64,000 nt of DNA from Skeletonema tropicum. Taxonomy: Eukaryota; Bacillariophyta; Thalassiosirophyceae; Thalassiosirales; Thalassiosiraceae. Shown here piece by piece: positions 9,912 to 19,672 of this stretch (its first letter is position 1; each line of letters begins with the position of its first letter). The stretch is from positions 1,860,001 through 1,924,000 of the forward strand of contig CM074131.1 in NCBI GenBank assembly GCA_037178625.1, written 5' to 3'. A program made the position numbers and the translations under genes. The notes under the pieces were generated by a model. That model ran no database searches. It was given only the letters and a program-made list of their open reading frames with translations, and had not been told where the DNA came from.

Positions 9912-10040
9912 TTAGCTCCATTGATTACCATACTCCCCAGCCTCCAACTCCTCATTAATCAGACTTCCAAATACAGCCAAGCCGGTTTGAGCTGTCAAAA
10001 TTCTGCTACCCACTCGCCCCAAGTTCGTTCGATTCACAAA
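9912..10040 (-). pseudogene. Possible RsmE-type rRNA methyltransferase C-terminal relic
   Basis: Between gene 4 and the TOM70-like gene the minus strand reads NLGRVGSRILTAQTGLAVFG and ends at a TAA (9912-9914). This resembles the C-terminal SAM-binding knot of the RsmE/SPOUT 16S rRNA m3U methyltransferases, where a GPRILRTET-like block is typical. An in-frame TAA lies upstream at 10041-10043, and no splice acceptor is evident. It would be only about 40 codons and is best seen as a gene fragment. The match is made by eye from a short stretch, so chance remains possible. Confidence 0.3.
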
Positions 10041-10104
10041 TTAGAAATCAAAGGAGAAAGTTCACTAAATAAGTATGGTGCTTAATTATTCTAACTACTA
10101 ATCT

Positions 10105-12156
10105 TTATTGCATGTTCAATGTCTCCATATGTAATGCATGTGCAGCATCTATCTGCGCAACAGTCAGTATTCTCATGCTGCAAATATCCCTTAATTCGTC
10201 AGGTGTCCTGCAGTATTCCAATCCCTTGTCGTAAAGTTCAACCACCTCCTTCGCTCGTGACAGATCTGTTGCCATGCTCAACTTCATTTGTCCCAATTGA
10301 ACATAAGCAGCGTGGAACATAGGGTCTACTTCAATTGCCTTCTCTAGAAGCCTAATTGCCTCAGCAAAGTCAGGCATTGCTCCCATGGCAGATGGCGTGT
10401 TCACTACAGCAAGGGCTGCATTCACGTACGGAGTAGGATTGCTAGTGTCACATTCCATGGCCTTTTGGAACTCAGATTTGGCTTCATTGAAGTCTCCCCT
10501 TGCAAAATGCAACTCTCCGCGATAGCAATGAACCTCAGACGAATCAGGATCATACTCTTCAGCCTTCTCCAACATTTTCTTGGCTCCATCCAAGTCTTCC
10601 TTAGCCATACACACAGTAGCAAGCCGTAATCTCGCAAGCAGATTGTTGGGGTATAAGCGAATGCAAGTATCAAGATCAGTTTCAGATTCAGGAACACGCT
10701 GCTGCAACATACGAAGATTGGCCCGATGAAGGAGAGCATCCGACGCGGTGGGGTTGAGCGCAAGAGCTTCCTTAAACAACGCATCTGCTTCGGAGTAGTT
10801 CGCACCGTCCATCTTTACTCCAGCACGCTTCACCAAAATCTCGGTATTCTCTGGTTCCAACTCGGAACAACGCTCGTAACATTCCAGCGCCCCCTTCAAG
10901 TCAAATCTCAAATGTTTGCACATTCCACACCATTCGAGTAATCTGCAATAGTCATCATTTCCCATTGCCGTCACAATAGCCTTCTTCACTTCATCATGAT
11001 CACTCTCATCACTTCCATCCTTATCTTCCACCAAAGCGTATGCCTCATCAAAGTCTTTGACAGCCTTCACAAAATCCTTCTCAAACGCATACCGTCTCCC
11101 CCGATTCAACAACAACGACGCCTTTGTCGCCACATTATCCGCAAAGGCCACCATACTCTTTCGTGGGACACCCTCCAACAAATCATCCAATTGTGACGTA
11201 AACTTGGCCACAGTCCCACCCTTGGCAGCATCACTCATCCACTTATTAAATCCCGAGAATGATTTGAGAAGTTGAATAATCGTATATGTACTGGGAAGGG
11301 CACGACTTTCCACAGTATTCGACGCCATGGCTGCCTGTGCACGTGCAATCTCCTCCGGTTGGATGAACGATACCAATTCCTCAATCTTACTCTGGGGGAC
11401 GGGGGGAGGTCCAGTGGGGGGAAGTCCAAGGCGGAGTTTATCCCGATTGTCATTCATGTATTTGAGTTGAAGGGCGCAGACTTCCACGAGTGCCTCGCGG
11501 TGACGCTTTTGCGATTCGAGGATGCGCAGTCGACGTGTCCGTGCCTTGATGTGGGCGGGGTCGAGGTCGAGTACGGCATCGCAGTCGGATAGGGCGAGAT
11601 CGGGGTGGGATGCCTTTTCGTACATGGCCGATCGGTTATTGGTCAATGTGATGATTTGACGAGTTAGACTTGACTTTTGTCCAGCAGCACCATCTCCTCC
11701 TTCTTTCTTGTCCTTTGACTTTTTACTCTCGATAAGATCCAATGCCTCCGTGAAGGTTTCAGCTGCTTCCATGTACTGCTTATTTTTGAAGAGTGCTTTC
11801 CCAGCTCGATCGATTTCTTCAATGCGGCGATTCAACTGTTTTTCATCGTCATCTTTGTTAGAAGATGTCGCAGGTGGCGCAGCAGTAGCTGAAGCCTTGG
11901 AGGTATTGTCAGCCGTGGTGGCAGTGGAAATAGAGGATCCAGATGATCCTCCACCACCACCACCCTGCACGTTGGACTTGACTGGTGTAATGGTTGATCC
12001 ACCACCACCACCATCTTTGCTACCGCTGCCTTTGGACGATGACGTGTCATCGCTAGCTTTCTTGGGCGAGAAAGCAAAATACAAGGCTGCCGCCGTGGCA
12101 ATTGCTGCCAGGCCAATGACAATGTAGGTGGTGTTTTGTTGGCTGTTGATGGCCAT
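10105..12156 (-). CDS. TOM70: TOM70-like mitochondrial import receptor (TPR protein)
   Basis: A 683-residue protein. A single N-terminal membrane anchor (TYIVIGLAAIATAAALYFAF, residues 10-29) is followed by a Gly/Ser/Thr-rich linker with several GGGG runs (about 45-95). Tetratricopeptide repeats then run to the end, beginning with the clamp-type repeat around KALFKNKQYMEAAETFTEAL and continuing with many helix pairs such as ALECYERCSELEPENTEILV and YVQLGQMKLS. Order, length and anchor match Tom70, the outer-membrane receptor that takes Hsp70/Hsp90-bound preproteins to the TOM pore. TPR proteins are numerous, so another anchored TPR co-chaperone is possible, but the whole layout favours Tom70. 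It is divergent from the REEP-like gene. Confidence 0.78.
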   Translation of the reverse strand: MAINSQQNTTYIVIGLAAIATAAALYFAFSPKKASDDTSSSKGSGSKDGGGGGSTITPVKSNVQGGGGGGSSGSSISTATTADNTSKASATAAPPATSSNKDDDEKQLNRRIEEIDRAGKALFKNKQYMEAAETFTEALDLIESKKSKDKKEGGDGAAGQKSSLTRQIITLTNNRSAMYEKASHPDLALSDCDAVLDLDPAHIKARTRRLRILESQKRHREALVEVCALQLKYMNDNRDKLRLGLPPTGPPPVPQSKIEELVSFIQPEEIARAQAAMASNTVESRALPSTYTIIQLLKSFSGFNKWMSDAAKGGTVAKFTSQLDDLLEGVPRKSMVAFADNVATKASLLLNRGRRYAFEKDFVKAVKDFDEAYALVEDKDGSDESDHDEVKKAIVTAMGNDDYCRLLEWCGMCKHLRFDLKGALECYERCSELEPENTEILVKRAGVKMDGANYSEADALFKEALALNPTASDALLHRANLRMLQQRVPESETDLDTCIRLYPNNLLARLRLATVCMAKEDLDGAKKMLEKAEEYDPDSSEVHCYRGELHFARGDFNEAKSEFQKAMECDTSNPTPYVNAALAVVNTPSAMGAMPDFAEAIRLLEKAIEVDPMFHAAYVQLGQMKLSMATDLSRAKEVVELYDKGLEYCRTPDELRDICSMRILTVAQIDAAHALHMETLNMQ

Positions 12157-12605
12157 CTTACCCGGCTGAGAGATCCAATGACAAAAGTAACGCCTACTAC
12201 GTGAACAACGCGTTGGGTGATTATTTTGTGGCTGTGCTGGATTTTGGTTTTGGATGGGAGTGCTGGCGCGAAGGCGGACAAGATCCGTCCCATTTTTGTC
12301 CTCACTCTGTCCGGCTCGCTCGCTCGATTGAAAAATTTAATGGAGAACGCAAAACGCAAAACGCAAACGACCATGCCGAATATGCGATGGCTATAATGCC
12401 GAGCCGATATTGATAACAGAGCACTAAAAGAATATCAAGCTTGAGCACTCTTTCTTCGGCAGAACAGCTAATATAATTGAGACATCGATAGCAGCGTGAG
12501 ATACGAGCGCAAAGCTGAGGAATACCACTGTTTACTGGATCACAAACAACTTCACTTGCCGCTGCCCGATAGTTTTCCTGCGTCCAACTATAAAAAGAAA
12601 CAATC
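12157..12605. promoter_or_regulatory. Divergent intergenic region, TOM70-like / REEP-like
   Basis: A 449-bp spacer between outward-facing genes with no convincing coding signal. A short AAACGCAAAACGCAAAACGCAAACGACC-type run of GCAAAAC words sits at about 12347-12370. Promoters are inferred from orientation only. Confidence 0.4.
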
Positions 12606-14027
12606 ATGACATTAGCGGCGTGTACCCTCATACTACATTATTCTACAGCAAGACTATCTTGGAAAACAATCAAGTCATTGCGCCGCTCACAATCTCGGCT
12701 ACACAACAACAATAAGCACCCATCATCCGAAGATGATGCTAGCGATGTTGTATCACAACAACATGTTGAATTCGAAATACTTCAAGGATGGACAATACTA
12801 GCATTACACACCCTCTTTGTTTCCACTGGATTGGAATATGCTGTTCGATTCATCCTTCCATTTTATTACCATTTCAAAATGATCATGCTTATTGCATTCT
12901 CTATACCATCATGGGCTGTGTTCAGTGGTGGCAGAAAAGATGATGATGGTGAAAATTCAAATGACAATTCATACTGTGGTAGTCCGCTGATACCATTTTG
13001 TTTCAACAATATTCTCGTGCCTGGAGTGCATAAAGTTCATATGCTAATGGACAATGATCCGAAAGGATTTATACTCTATGCCGTTGCTATGGCGCCTCTA
13101 GTCATAATAGACTATGTCTTTTTACCCGGTGTACTGATGACGGAAGAAGAGAGGAAGGCAATTCGTACTGAAAGACAAGTAGAGAAGAAACAGAACGCAG
13201 TTCCATCTCCACCGAGGCGAGCATTTCCACCACCGATATCTTTCAACTCTACAATGATGGAAAGCAAGGTGCTGTCGAGTGTACCCGAGACTCCAAGAGA
13301 GACTTCGACACCAACTCGTACAGAACAGACATCCGAAGAAGGGTCCACTTCAAAGGCCGGCTTCTCATTCACTCAAACACCGTTTACTCCACTTTTGAAC
13401 AAGGGGAAGAATAATTTGACCAACTTGAGTACTAATTTGAGTGGCTTCTCACCTTTGGCAAAGAGTCGTATCACATCATCGGCATTGCGGCTGCGACAAT
13501 TTTCTCGTGACCACAATATACCCAGCTCGGTCAAACCACGTTCCAAAACGAAACAAGAAAAGAAGTCCCCGCGGTACGAACAAGATGAAAATCTATCGTT
13601 ACCAAGCATTAGAAGAAGGAACAAAGAAGCCTCTAATGATATCTTTGAATCGTCAGAACCTACCCCTACCAAACTTTCGGAAGAAATGGAGATTGACTTT
13701 TCCGACATTGAAGATGACGATGACAAGCCCTACAGGACGAAACCAAAAGCACAACGACGCAAGAATCGGGAACGACAACGTCTCAGCTTCGGAGACCACT
13801 TTAGAGAGATCGTCACTGGAGATGCGAGTATTCGTGTTCGTGATCACCTATTCGATCTTGAGCTGCCCTCTGTCCCTTCACCTTCTCCTCGTCGACGCCG
13901 TGTAGGGAACAGTAGTGAAGGTTGTGGCGGCAGCAGCAGTAACAAGAAAGGAATGGCACTGTCTCCAAATATTACAACACGACGACGAAGTTCTCGGTTG
14001 GCAAAAAAGAAAGCATCTCAACGGTGA
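12606..14027 (+). CDS. REEP/TB2-DP1-HVA22-like ER membrane protein with long basic tail
   Basis: A 473-residue protein. The N-terminal third holds hydrophobic hairpins: GWTILALHTLFVSTGLEYAV, RFILPFYYHFKMIMLIAFSI and PSWAVFSGG, then NILVPGVHKVHMLMD. This order (W-x-E, P-F-Y-Y-x-x-K, then a P-x-x-x-G turn and a final helix) resembles the TB2/DP1/HVA22 domain of ER-shaping REEP proteins. A further segment, FILYAVAMAPLVIIDYVFLP, follows. Residues from about 185 on are disordered, rich in Ser/Pro/Thr and basic residues, ending in RRRSSRLAKKKASQR, a microtubule- or nucleic-acid-binding type of composition. The REEP assignment rests on a motif seen by eye. The start at 12606 is the first ATG. Confidence 0.5.
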   Translation: MTLAACTLILHYSTARLSWKTIKSLRRSQSRLHNNNKHPSSEDDASDVVSQQHVEFEILQGWTILALHTLFVSTGLEYAVRFILPFYYHFKMIMLIAFSIPSWAVFSGGRKDDDGENSNDNSYCGSPLIPFCFNNILVPGVHKVHMLMDNDPKGFILYAVAMAPLVIIDYVFLPGVLMTEEERKAIRTERQVEKKQNAVPSPPRRAFPPPISFNSTMMESKVLSSVPETPRETSTPTRTEQTSEEGSTSKAGFSFTQTPFTPLLNKGKNNLTNLSTNLSGFSPLAKSRITSSALRLRQFSRDHNIPSSVKPRSKTKQEKKSPRYEQDENLSLPSIRRRNKEASNDIFESSEPTPTKLSEEMEIDFSDIEDDDDKPYRTKPKAQRRKNRERQRLSFGDHFREIVTGDASIRVRDHLFDLELPSVPSPSPRRRRVGNSSEGCGGSSSNKKGMALSPNITTRRRSSRLAKKKASQR

Positions 14028-14064
14028 TACAATACTAATGCAACAAAGAAGCATAACTTGTGAT

Positions 14065-15249
14065 CTAATCCTTTAGACTAACGATTTTGCCATCAACCAC
14101 CAACTTCTTTGAGTTTGCATCAACACACTGCTTCAACAAATTTTTCCATTCCTTCTTTGCACTGTCGCTCTTGGTCTTTATAACAAGAGTTTCCTGTACT
14201 GACTTGCGCAATGCTTTGAATTTGAGGCTTTTGTTGGGAGCTTTCTTTAATGCTTTTTTTACAGCTTTTGTGACTTCCTTTTCGGATGGCATCGATGATG
14301 ATGAAGAAGAGGGCTGTGATTCCTTCTCTTTTGCATCATTGCTAGAAGATTTGTCATCGTCTGATATTGACGTGGGTTTGGCTTCTTCTTCTTCTTTCTT
14401 TGTTACTTTTGCAGATTGTTGCTTCTTTTGAGCCTCTTCTTTCTTTTGTCTCTCATCCTCTCTTACCTTCGAAAGGTGCTTCCATATCTCGTCCTTGATC
14501 TTCTCTGCATTCGGACCTCTCAGTCTAAGAGAGTTGACTGTGAAGTTACGGAACTGCTTTTCTTTTCTCGGAACATTATCCAAACCGGCCAATTGGTCCA
14601 TGTGGGACTTGATGGAGGATGGTGCCGACTCTGCTGCAATTTCAATCGTTTGTTGCCATGCCTCTTGTGGTGTTAGCTTCTTACCCTTGTGTTGCTGCTG
14701 CCGATGACCAGTGCCACTGTCGTCAAGTTTACGTGTGCCACGGTAGATTGTCTTCTCATATCGTTCAGCCTCACTAATACATGACGTGTGATTTCTGTAC
14801 TCATCTGTTTTATATATGATATGTATGTGGAAGAGTAGAGGCAAAGATTTGTGAGTATGATTTACAATGTTGAATTTTGGAACTGCTGCTTGATGTGTTC
14901 ATTCTAGCATCAGAGTTTAATTAAAACATTTGATTGCACCCATGGAGTATGTGATATCCAATCGAGCAAAAAGGTTTATCTATCATTTGCTACACGGAAT
15001 GTATACATCGCACTACTTGCACTTACCACCTGGAAATGATTGACTGCAATCTACACAACTCACGGACCCTGAGATTGTTTGGAAAGAGATGATGATGATG
15101 TTAGCAAGCTGCGTAATATTGATGAGCAAGCACAAAGAACACATTACATAATGCTGTCACTTACAGCAATCACGACACTTTGCAGCATGAGCGTCCACCT
15201 TGTTCTTCTTCAAAGTTTCATTGCAGCCGTCGCAGAGAAAGAATACCAT
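14065..15249 (-). CDS. LYAR: LYAR-like nucleolar zinc-finger protein, three exons
   Basis: Assembled from three minus-strand exons: 15249-15165, 15068-15027 (only 42 nt) and 14804-14065, with phase-consistent GT-AG introns of 96 and 222 nt, giving 288 residues. The N-terminus MVFFLCDGCNETLKKNKVDA leads into two C2HC-type fingers (C-x2-C...H-x3-C, then CRDCWSVSCVDC, and ...NHTSCISEAERYEK). The third-exon start (DEYRNHTSCISE) and the first-exon start are typical of LYAR. A basic, Glu/Lys-rich region and a C-terminal helical block (about residues 220-288) follow. LYAR acts in the nucleolus in pre-rRNA processing and cell growth. The splice joins rebuild the cysteine spacing exactly, so confidence is high. 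It is divergent from the USP5-like gene, 233 bp away. Confidence 0.85.
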
Positions 15250-15482
15250 GGTGACATCAAGTTATAATATTACTGGCGTGTAGGCAACGGTATGTTTTAT
15301 GTTTTGTGAGCAAAGCAAAGGAGTTTTTTTGCGTGGTTTTGAGAGAGAGAAAGAGGTCTGTCCGTCCCCCGAAAGATCAGGGAGGAAAAGAGAGAAGGAG
15401 GAAAACCGGCGCTCACTCTGGCTGAAGACAAAAAGATTTCAAAGATATTTTTTCAAAAAATTCGAAGTCAAACGGATCGGAG

Positions 15483-18209
15483 ATGAACTTCATCGATCCC
15501 AACCGAAAGTATGACGCGGTTGATATCATAATAATTGCAACGAAAGAGGGCAGCTGCAATAACTCGACAATGGAGGAGATTACAAAGCTAGCATCAAAGT
15601 GCCGCGTGGCCACCCCTCACGACACCGTCACAAACTCAGAATGTGTCTACACATTCCACTCTCCCTACACATCTGATCTCGGCATTGTCGTGAACTTACA
15701 AACCTTTGTGGGGACCATTGACACGATGGCATTCACCAAAAGTGATGAGGCAGGTCCAGCCTTGTTTGTTCGCATATGTAAAAAACGCATTGCTAAAACA
15801 ACATCCTGTGATGATGCCGCCATGGAGGATACTGCAGCAGCTGCAGCAGCAACTGCGACGAAATTGGGTGTAGGTGTAGAGGGTGGATTTCAATCGGATC
15901 AAGATAAATACGATACAATTTCTACTTATTCCATTGTCCTCATTGGCAAGGGGACAGATGGATCATCCTCCAGTATACTAGCCGAATTACCGTACAATGA
16001 CAGTACCAAAAATGACTTTCCCATGGCAGTATCTCAAAGTGCAGATTCCATCATTCACCATTCTGGCTTGGCAGTCCAACAAGATTTGTCCGCATGGGAA
16101 TTGGACGCTGAGCCAAAGCCCGTGAGTAAATACGCGGAGAATTTACCATTTGTAGAAAATGGAGTGAAAATTAGTCCCACTCCATCTGATTGGAAGTGTG
16201 AAAAGTCGGGAGACAATCAAAATCTATGGTTGAATCTAAGTGATGGATTTATTGGTGGAGGAAGAAAGAATTGGGATGGCAGTGGTGGTAGTAATGGTGC
16301 CTTGGATCACTTTATCGAGACTGGAGAGAAGTATCCATTGGTTGTCAAATTAGGAACGATTACAGAAGATATTAGCACTGCCGATTGCTACTCTTATGCC
16401 AAGGATGAGGATGGCCCGGTCAAAATCCCAAATTTGAAGCAACTTTTGGAGAAACGTGGTATTATGGTTGCTGGTATGCAAAAGACGGTCAAATCTACGG
16501 CCGAGTTGGAAGTAGAACTCAATGCAACCTACGCCTTTGATGCAATTACGGAAAAGGGAGCAAATCTCATCCCTGTCGTTGGACCTGGACTGCAAGGTTT
16601 GCAGAACCTTGGTAATTCGTGCTACATGAACTCTGTTGCTCAAATGCTCTTTAGTGGCCCGATTGCTGAGCTTTCTTCTCGCTACGGAGCGTCAAATGAT
16701 GGAGTTACATCTAATTCTCTTTTGGAGGTCTCTCCTACGAGCGCATCTAATGATTTACTGTGTCAAGCAACCAAGCTTTCAAGCGCTTTGACATCGGGAC
16801 TATTCTGTGGTCCGGTGCCAGACTCTGCAGAGGTGTCTGATTCATCATCGTCAGATCCGAAATATCGGGTGGCGCCCAGAATGTTCAAGCATGTGGTTGG
16901 ACACGACCATGTTGACTTTAAGACTGGGCAGCAGCAGGATGCTGCGCAATACTTTCAATACCTCTTGGAGAAGTTAGATCGAGCTGAGCTGGGTGCTGGG
17001 GATAGACTAAAAAGTAAAGACGGAAGCGATTCTGTCCTTACAACGTCTCACCTCTTTTCGTACAAAACGGAGTCAAGATTAGTGTGCGAGGCCGATCAAC
17101 TAATCAAATACAAAGAGAGTCCTGCAGAGACAATGCTGAGCCTCAGAATCCCCATGTCAAAGGCTACCACCCCAGACGTCGAGATGCCTGATCTCAAGAA
17201 GCAAAAGTCTGAAGAAAGTGGCGAAGAAGATAAGGAGAAGAAAGTCATACCGACAGTCACTTTTGAAGCGTGCTTGGACGAGTGGTCTGCCAGCACAACT
17301 ATTGACGATCTTCGTTGGCCCCATCTCCAGAATTCAATTAGCAGTGCTACTTCACGCTCACGCTTTGTTAATTTCCCGCGCTATCTCCTAGTGCACATGC
17401 AGCGCTATGAAATAGGCGCTGATTGGCAACCACGCAAAATTGAGGTAAACATTGATGTGCCCGAAGAAATTTCTCTCCAGGAGCTCAAAGGGACCGGGCC
17501 TCAAGAGGGCGAGAAGCTAGTACCAGAGGAAGCAGAAGGCAGTGGAGAAGCGGCGAGTGCTCCAGCAGCACCTACTATCGATGAAGGTGCATTGGGGCAG
17601 TTGATGGATATGGGCTTTACAATGAACGGGTGTAAACGGGCACTGACTGCAGTTGGAGGATCAAATGTAGAGGCAGCTATGAACTGGGTGTTTGAACACA
17701 GCACCGACCCAGACTTCAACGATCCTTTACCTGAAGGTGGCACAGGTACGCAGGAAAGTACTTCCAGCGATTCTGGTGTCGATGAAGGAGTCGTCATGTC
17801 TTTGGTAGATAATCTGGGTTGCTTTACAGTTGACCAAGTGCGAGCAGCAGTGAAACATTGTGCAGGCGCAGCCGACAGAGCGGCTGACTGGCTCTTCTCT
17901 CACATGGACGACCTCGATGGTGCGATCGCAGCATTGGAGAGTTCAGCTGCATCTGGCGCATCCTCTGAACCAAAGTCGAAAATACCTCTTGAAGATGGCG
18001 CAGGCAAATATTCATTGGTTGGACTTGTCAGCCACATTGGAAAGAATACTGGCAGTGGTCACTACGTTGCACATCTAAAAAAAGACGGGAAATGGGTAAT
18101 CTTTAACGACGAGAAGATTGCTTTGTCCAAGGATCCTCCCATTAAGCATGCTTACATGTACCTGTTCCAACGGAATGACACAGCAGGCTCACCTCACCCT
18201 GCTTACTAA
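15483..18209 (+). CDS. USP5: USP5/isopeptidase T-like ubiquitin hydrolase with degenerate ZnF-UBP
   Basis: A 908-residue, single-exon deubiquitinase with the USP5 layout: an N-terminal cryptic UBP region (ECVYTFHSPYTSD...), a ZnF-UBP-like domain (about 238-300), the catalytic Cys box GLQNLGNSCYMNS (about 377), two UBA domains in the catalytic insert (MDMGFTMNGCKRALTAVGG and the DNLGCFTVDQVRAAV region), and the His box NTGSGHYVAH (about 857). USP5 disassembles free polyubiquitin chains, sensing the free C-terminal Gly-Gly with its ZnF-UBP. Here that domain keeps NLWLNLSDG and GRKNWDGSGG, but three of the four zinc-binding positions are changed (C-x2-C reads CEKS, the LCGR Cys is GGR, the NNHAVEH His is Gly). 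The catalytic residues are intact. Confidence 0.9.
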   Translation: MNFIDPNRKYDAVDIIIIATKEGSCNNSTMEEITKLASKCRVATPHDTVTNSECVYTFHSPYTSDLGIVVNLQTFVGTIDTMAFTKSDEAGPALFVRICKKRIAKTTSCDDAAMEDTAAAAAATATKLGVGVEGGFQSDQDKYDTISTYSIVLIGKGTDGSSSSILAELPYNDSTKNDFPMAVSQSADSIIHHSGLAVQQDLSAWELDAEPKPVSKYAENLPFVENGVKISPTPSDWKCEKSGDNQNLWLNLSDGFIGGGRKNWDGSGGSNGALDHFIETGEKYPLVVKLGTITEDISTADCYSYAKDEDGPVKIPNLKQLLEKRGIMVAGMQKTVKSTAELEVELNATYAFDAITEKGANLIPVVGPGLQGLQNLGNSCYMNSVAQMLFSGPIAELSSRYGASNDGVTSNSLLEVSPTSASNDLLCQATKLSSALTSGLFCGPVPDSAEVSDSSSSDPKYRVAPRMFKHVVGHDHVDFKTGQQQDAAQYFQYLLEKLDRAELGAGDRLKSKDGSDSVLTTSHLFSYKTESRLVCEADQLIKYKESPAETMLSLRIPMSKATTPDVEMPDLKKQKSEESGEEDKEKKVIPTVTFEACLDEWSASTTIDDLRWPHLQNSISSATSRSRFVNFPRYLLVHMQRYEIGADWQPRKIEVNIDVPEEISLQELKGTGPQEGEKLVPEEAEGSGEAASAPAAPTIDEGALGQLMDMGFTMNGCKRALTAVGGSNVEAAMNWVFEHSTDPDFNDPLPEGGTGTQESTSSDSGVDEGVVMSLVDNLGCFTVDQVRAAVKHCAGAADRAADWLFSHMDDLDGAIAALESSAASGASSEPKSKIPLEDGAGKYSLVGLVSHIGKNTGSGHYVAHLKKDGKWVIFNDEKIALSKDPPIKHAYMYLFQRNDTAGSPHPAY

Positions 18210-18296
18210 CTTTCATTGCACTGAAGAAGAGAAGCACATAACAAGTATGTGAAAGCGTCGCAATAAAGTAAATCGTTTACTATTTCATGCAGATTT

Positions 18297-19439
18297 CTAC
18301 ATCTTTCTCAGACTACTCAAACTTAGCAACAGTTGCGTAGGATTATAAGCCGTCTGACTTGTCGTGGAAGGATCCAGGTAAAACGTGTCTGCAGAAAATG
18401 CAATAGAAGCTTTGTCCAGAAGGTATACTGCAAGTGCTTGAATTGGACCCTGGCAAAGCAGCTTTTGTTCGGCGAGCAATATTTCGGACGTTATCGGCAC
18501 ATAGTCGTCAACTGCCACAGTCACTACACTACCATAGTCATCGTAAGGAATTGATATCTCCACAAAGCTCAGTAATCCGCCCTGTTTGAAATTTTCCAGA
18601 GTTACACTCAAAGCCCCAAGACTATCTAACAATTTGTTCTTGTCGTAATCATAATCTTCGAATGCATCAATGTTTGGAAAAGGAGACGAATAGTCTTTTC
18701 TATTTGCAAAAGGTGCATAGATTGAAACAAGTTCACGTCCCCAAGCAAGTTGAAACTCTTTGATCGACACTTTCCTTTCCCCAAGAACATTGGTAATAGC
18801 TCTCATTGTCGAATAAAATTCAAAATTGAAGGTCTTCCTCCGTTTCTCTTCATCATTCCCAACCATACTTCTCTCAAATGAAGGCCTTACTAAATCTTTT
18901 GTATTGTCTATAACTTGTTGCAGATATTCTTCCTTTGTAGCGGATACCAGTGTGGCACTTTTAACTGCAGTTTCCAGTAGCTTCTCAGCGAAGACAGTAT
19001 CCAATGGAAGCAATTCTACAGGCGTACAGAGACTACCTAACCCTGGATTACCTATTGGTGTGCCATCCTTGCGCACCCCATTGTCGTAGAGTCGCCTACC
19101 TGTGTTCTTGTCGCATTTACTTTTATCTCGCAATCCATCAGAGAATTTTTCCCAGCCTTCATCCAGCTTATCTGCAACTTGTGCTCCACGAACGACTGAT
19201 CGACGGAAGGCACGTCCGATAGAAGAATCAGTTATGGCTGCAATACCTTGTTGATCATCTGAATAGTCGATTGCATTAGATGCTAAAGGTAACAGTAGAC
19301 CGGATGCAAACCCTAATGTTGCTTTGAGTGCTTCTCTTCGATCAAGATTTGTAGTTGTCGATGGTGGATCTGGAATCGAGAAGGACTCTGTCTGTATTAA
19401 CAACAAGGCAGAGGTGATTAGTAGACGTAAAATGCACAT
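18297..19439 (-). CDS. Probable thylakoid-lumen protein, function unknown
   Basis: A 380-residue protein I do not recognise. The N-terminus has two targeting signals in series. The first is a signal peptide, MCILRLLITSALLLIQTES, followed by FSIP; a Phe after the cleavage site is the hallmark of diatom plastid import. Residues 34-56 then read DRREALKATLGFASGLLLPL ending LASNA|ID, a twin-arginine thylakoid-transfer signal. The mature part is soluble, with a Cys pair region (SKCDKNTGRRLYDNG...GSLCTPVELLPLD). The sequence supports lumenal delivery by the Tat route; no enzymatic motif is visible. It is divergent from the hydroxylase-like gene, 233 bp between starts. Confidence 0.7.
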   Translation of the reverse strand: MCILRLLITSALLLIQTESFSIPDPPSTTTNLDRREALKATLGFASGLLLPLASNAIDYSDDQQGIAAITDSSIGRAFRRSVVRGAQVADKLDEGWEKFSDGLRDKSKCDKNTGRRLYDNGVRKDGTPIGNPGLGSLCTPVELLPLDTVFAEKLLETAVKSATLVSATKEEYLQQVIDNTKDLVRPSFERSMVGNDEEKRRKTFNFEFYSTMRAITNVLGERKVSIKEFQLAWGRELVSIYAPFANRKDYSSPFPNIDAFEDYDYDKNKLLDSLGALSVTLENFKQGGLLSFVEISIPYDDYGSVVTVAVDDYVPITSEILLAEQKLLCQGPIQALAVYLLDKASIAFSADTFYLDPSTTSQTAYNPTQLLLSLSSLRKM

Positions 19440-19672
19440 GATATTGATTGGAGTGCAAGTATTGTATTAGATGTCTACAGTAGTGTGGGATTGGTAGATA
19501 ACAACATGCTTGACACGAGCGATGAGCATGCATGTCTATCGGCATCGGCTTAATCAGCGAATGAGTCACAAAAATAGTGAGTCATGAGTGGCGTACCTAA
19601 GTTGAGTTCCCATCAAGTCCCCGGTCCCTCCCAGTCACGAGTCCCCATCCAACGTGGAAGCGTCATAAAGAA

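Noticed and set aside
11708..12127. 139-codon plus-strand frame antisense to the TOM70-like gene
   Set aside because: Its Asp/Pro-rich text is the antisense of the GGGG linker and TPR codons; no start context or homology.
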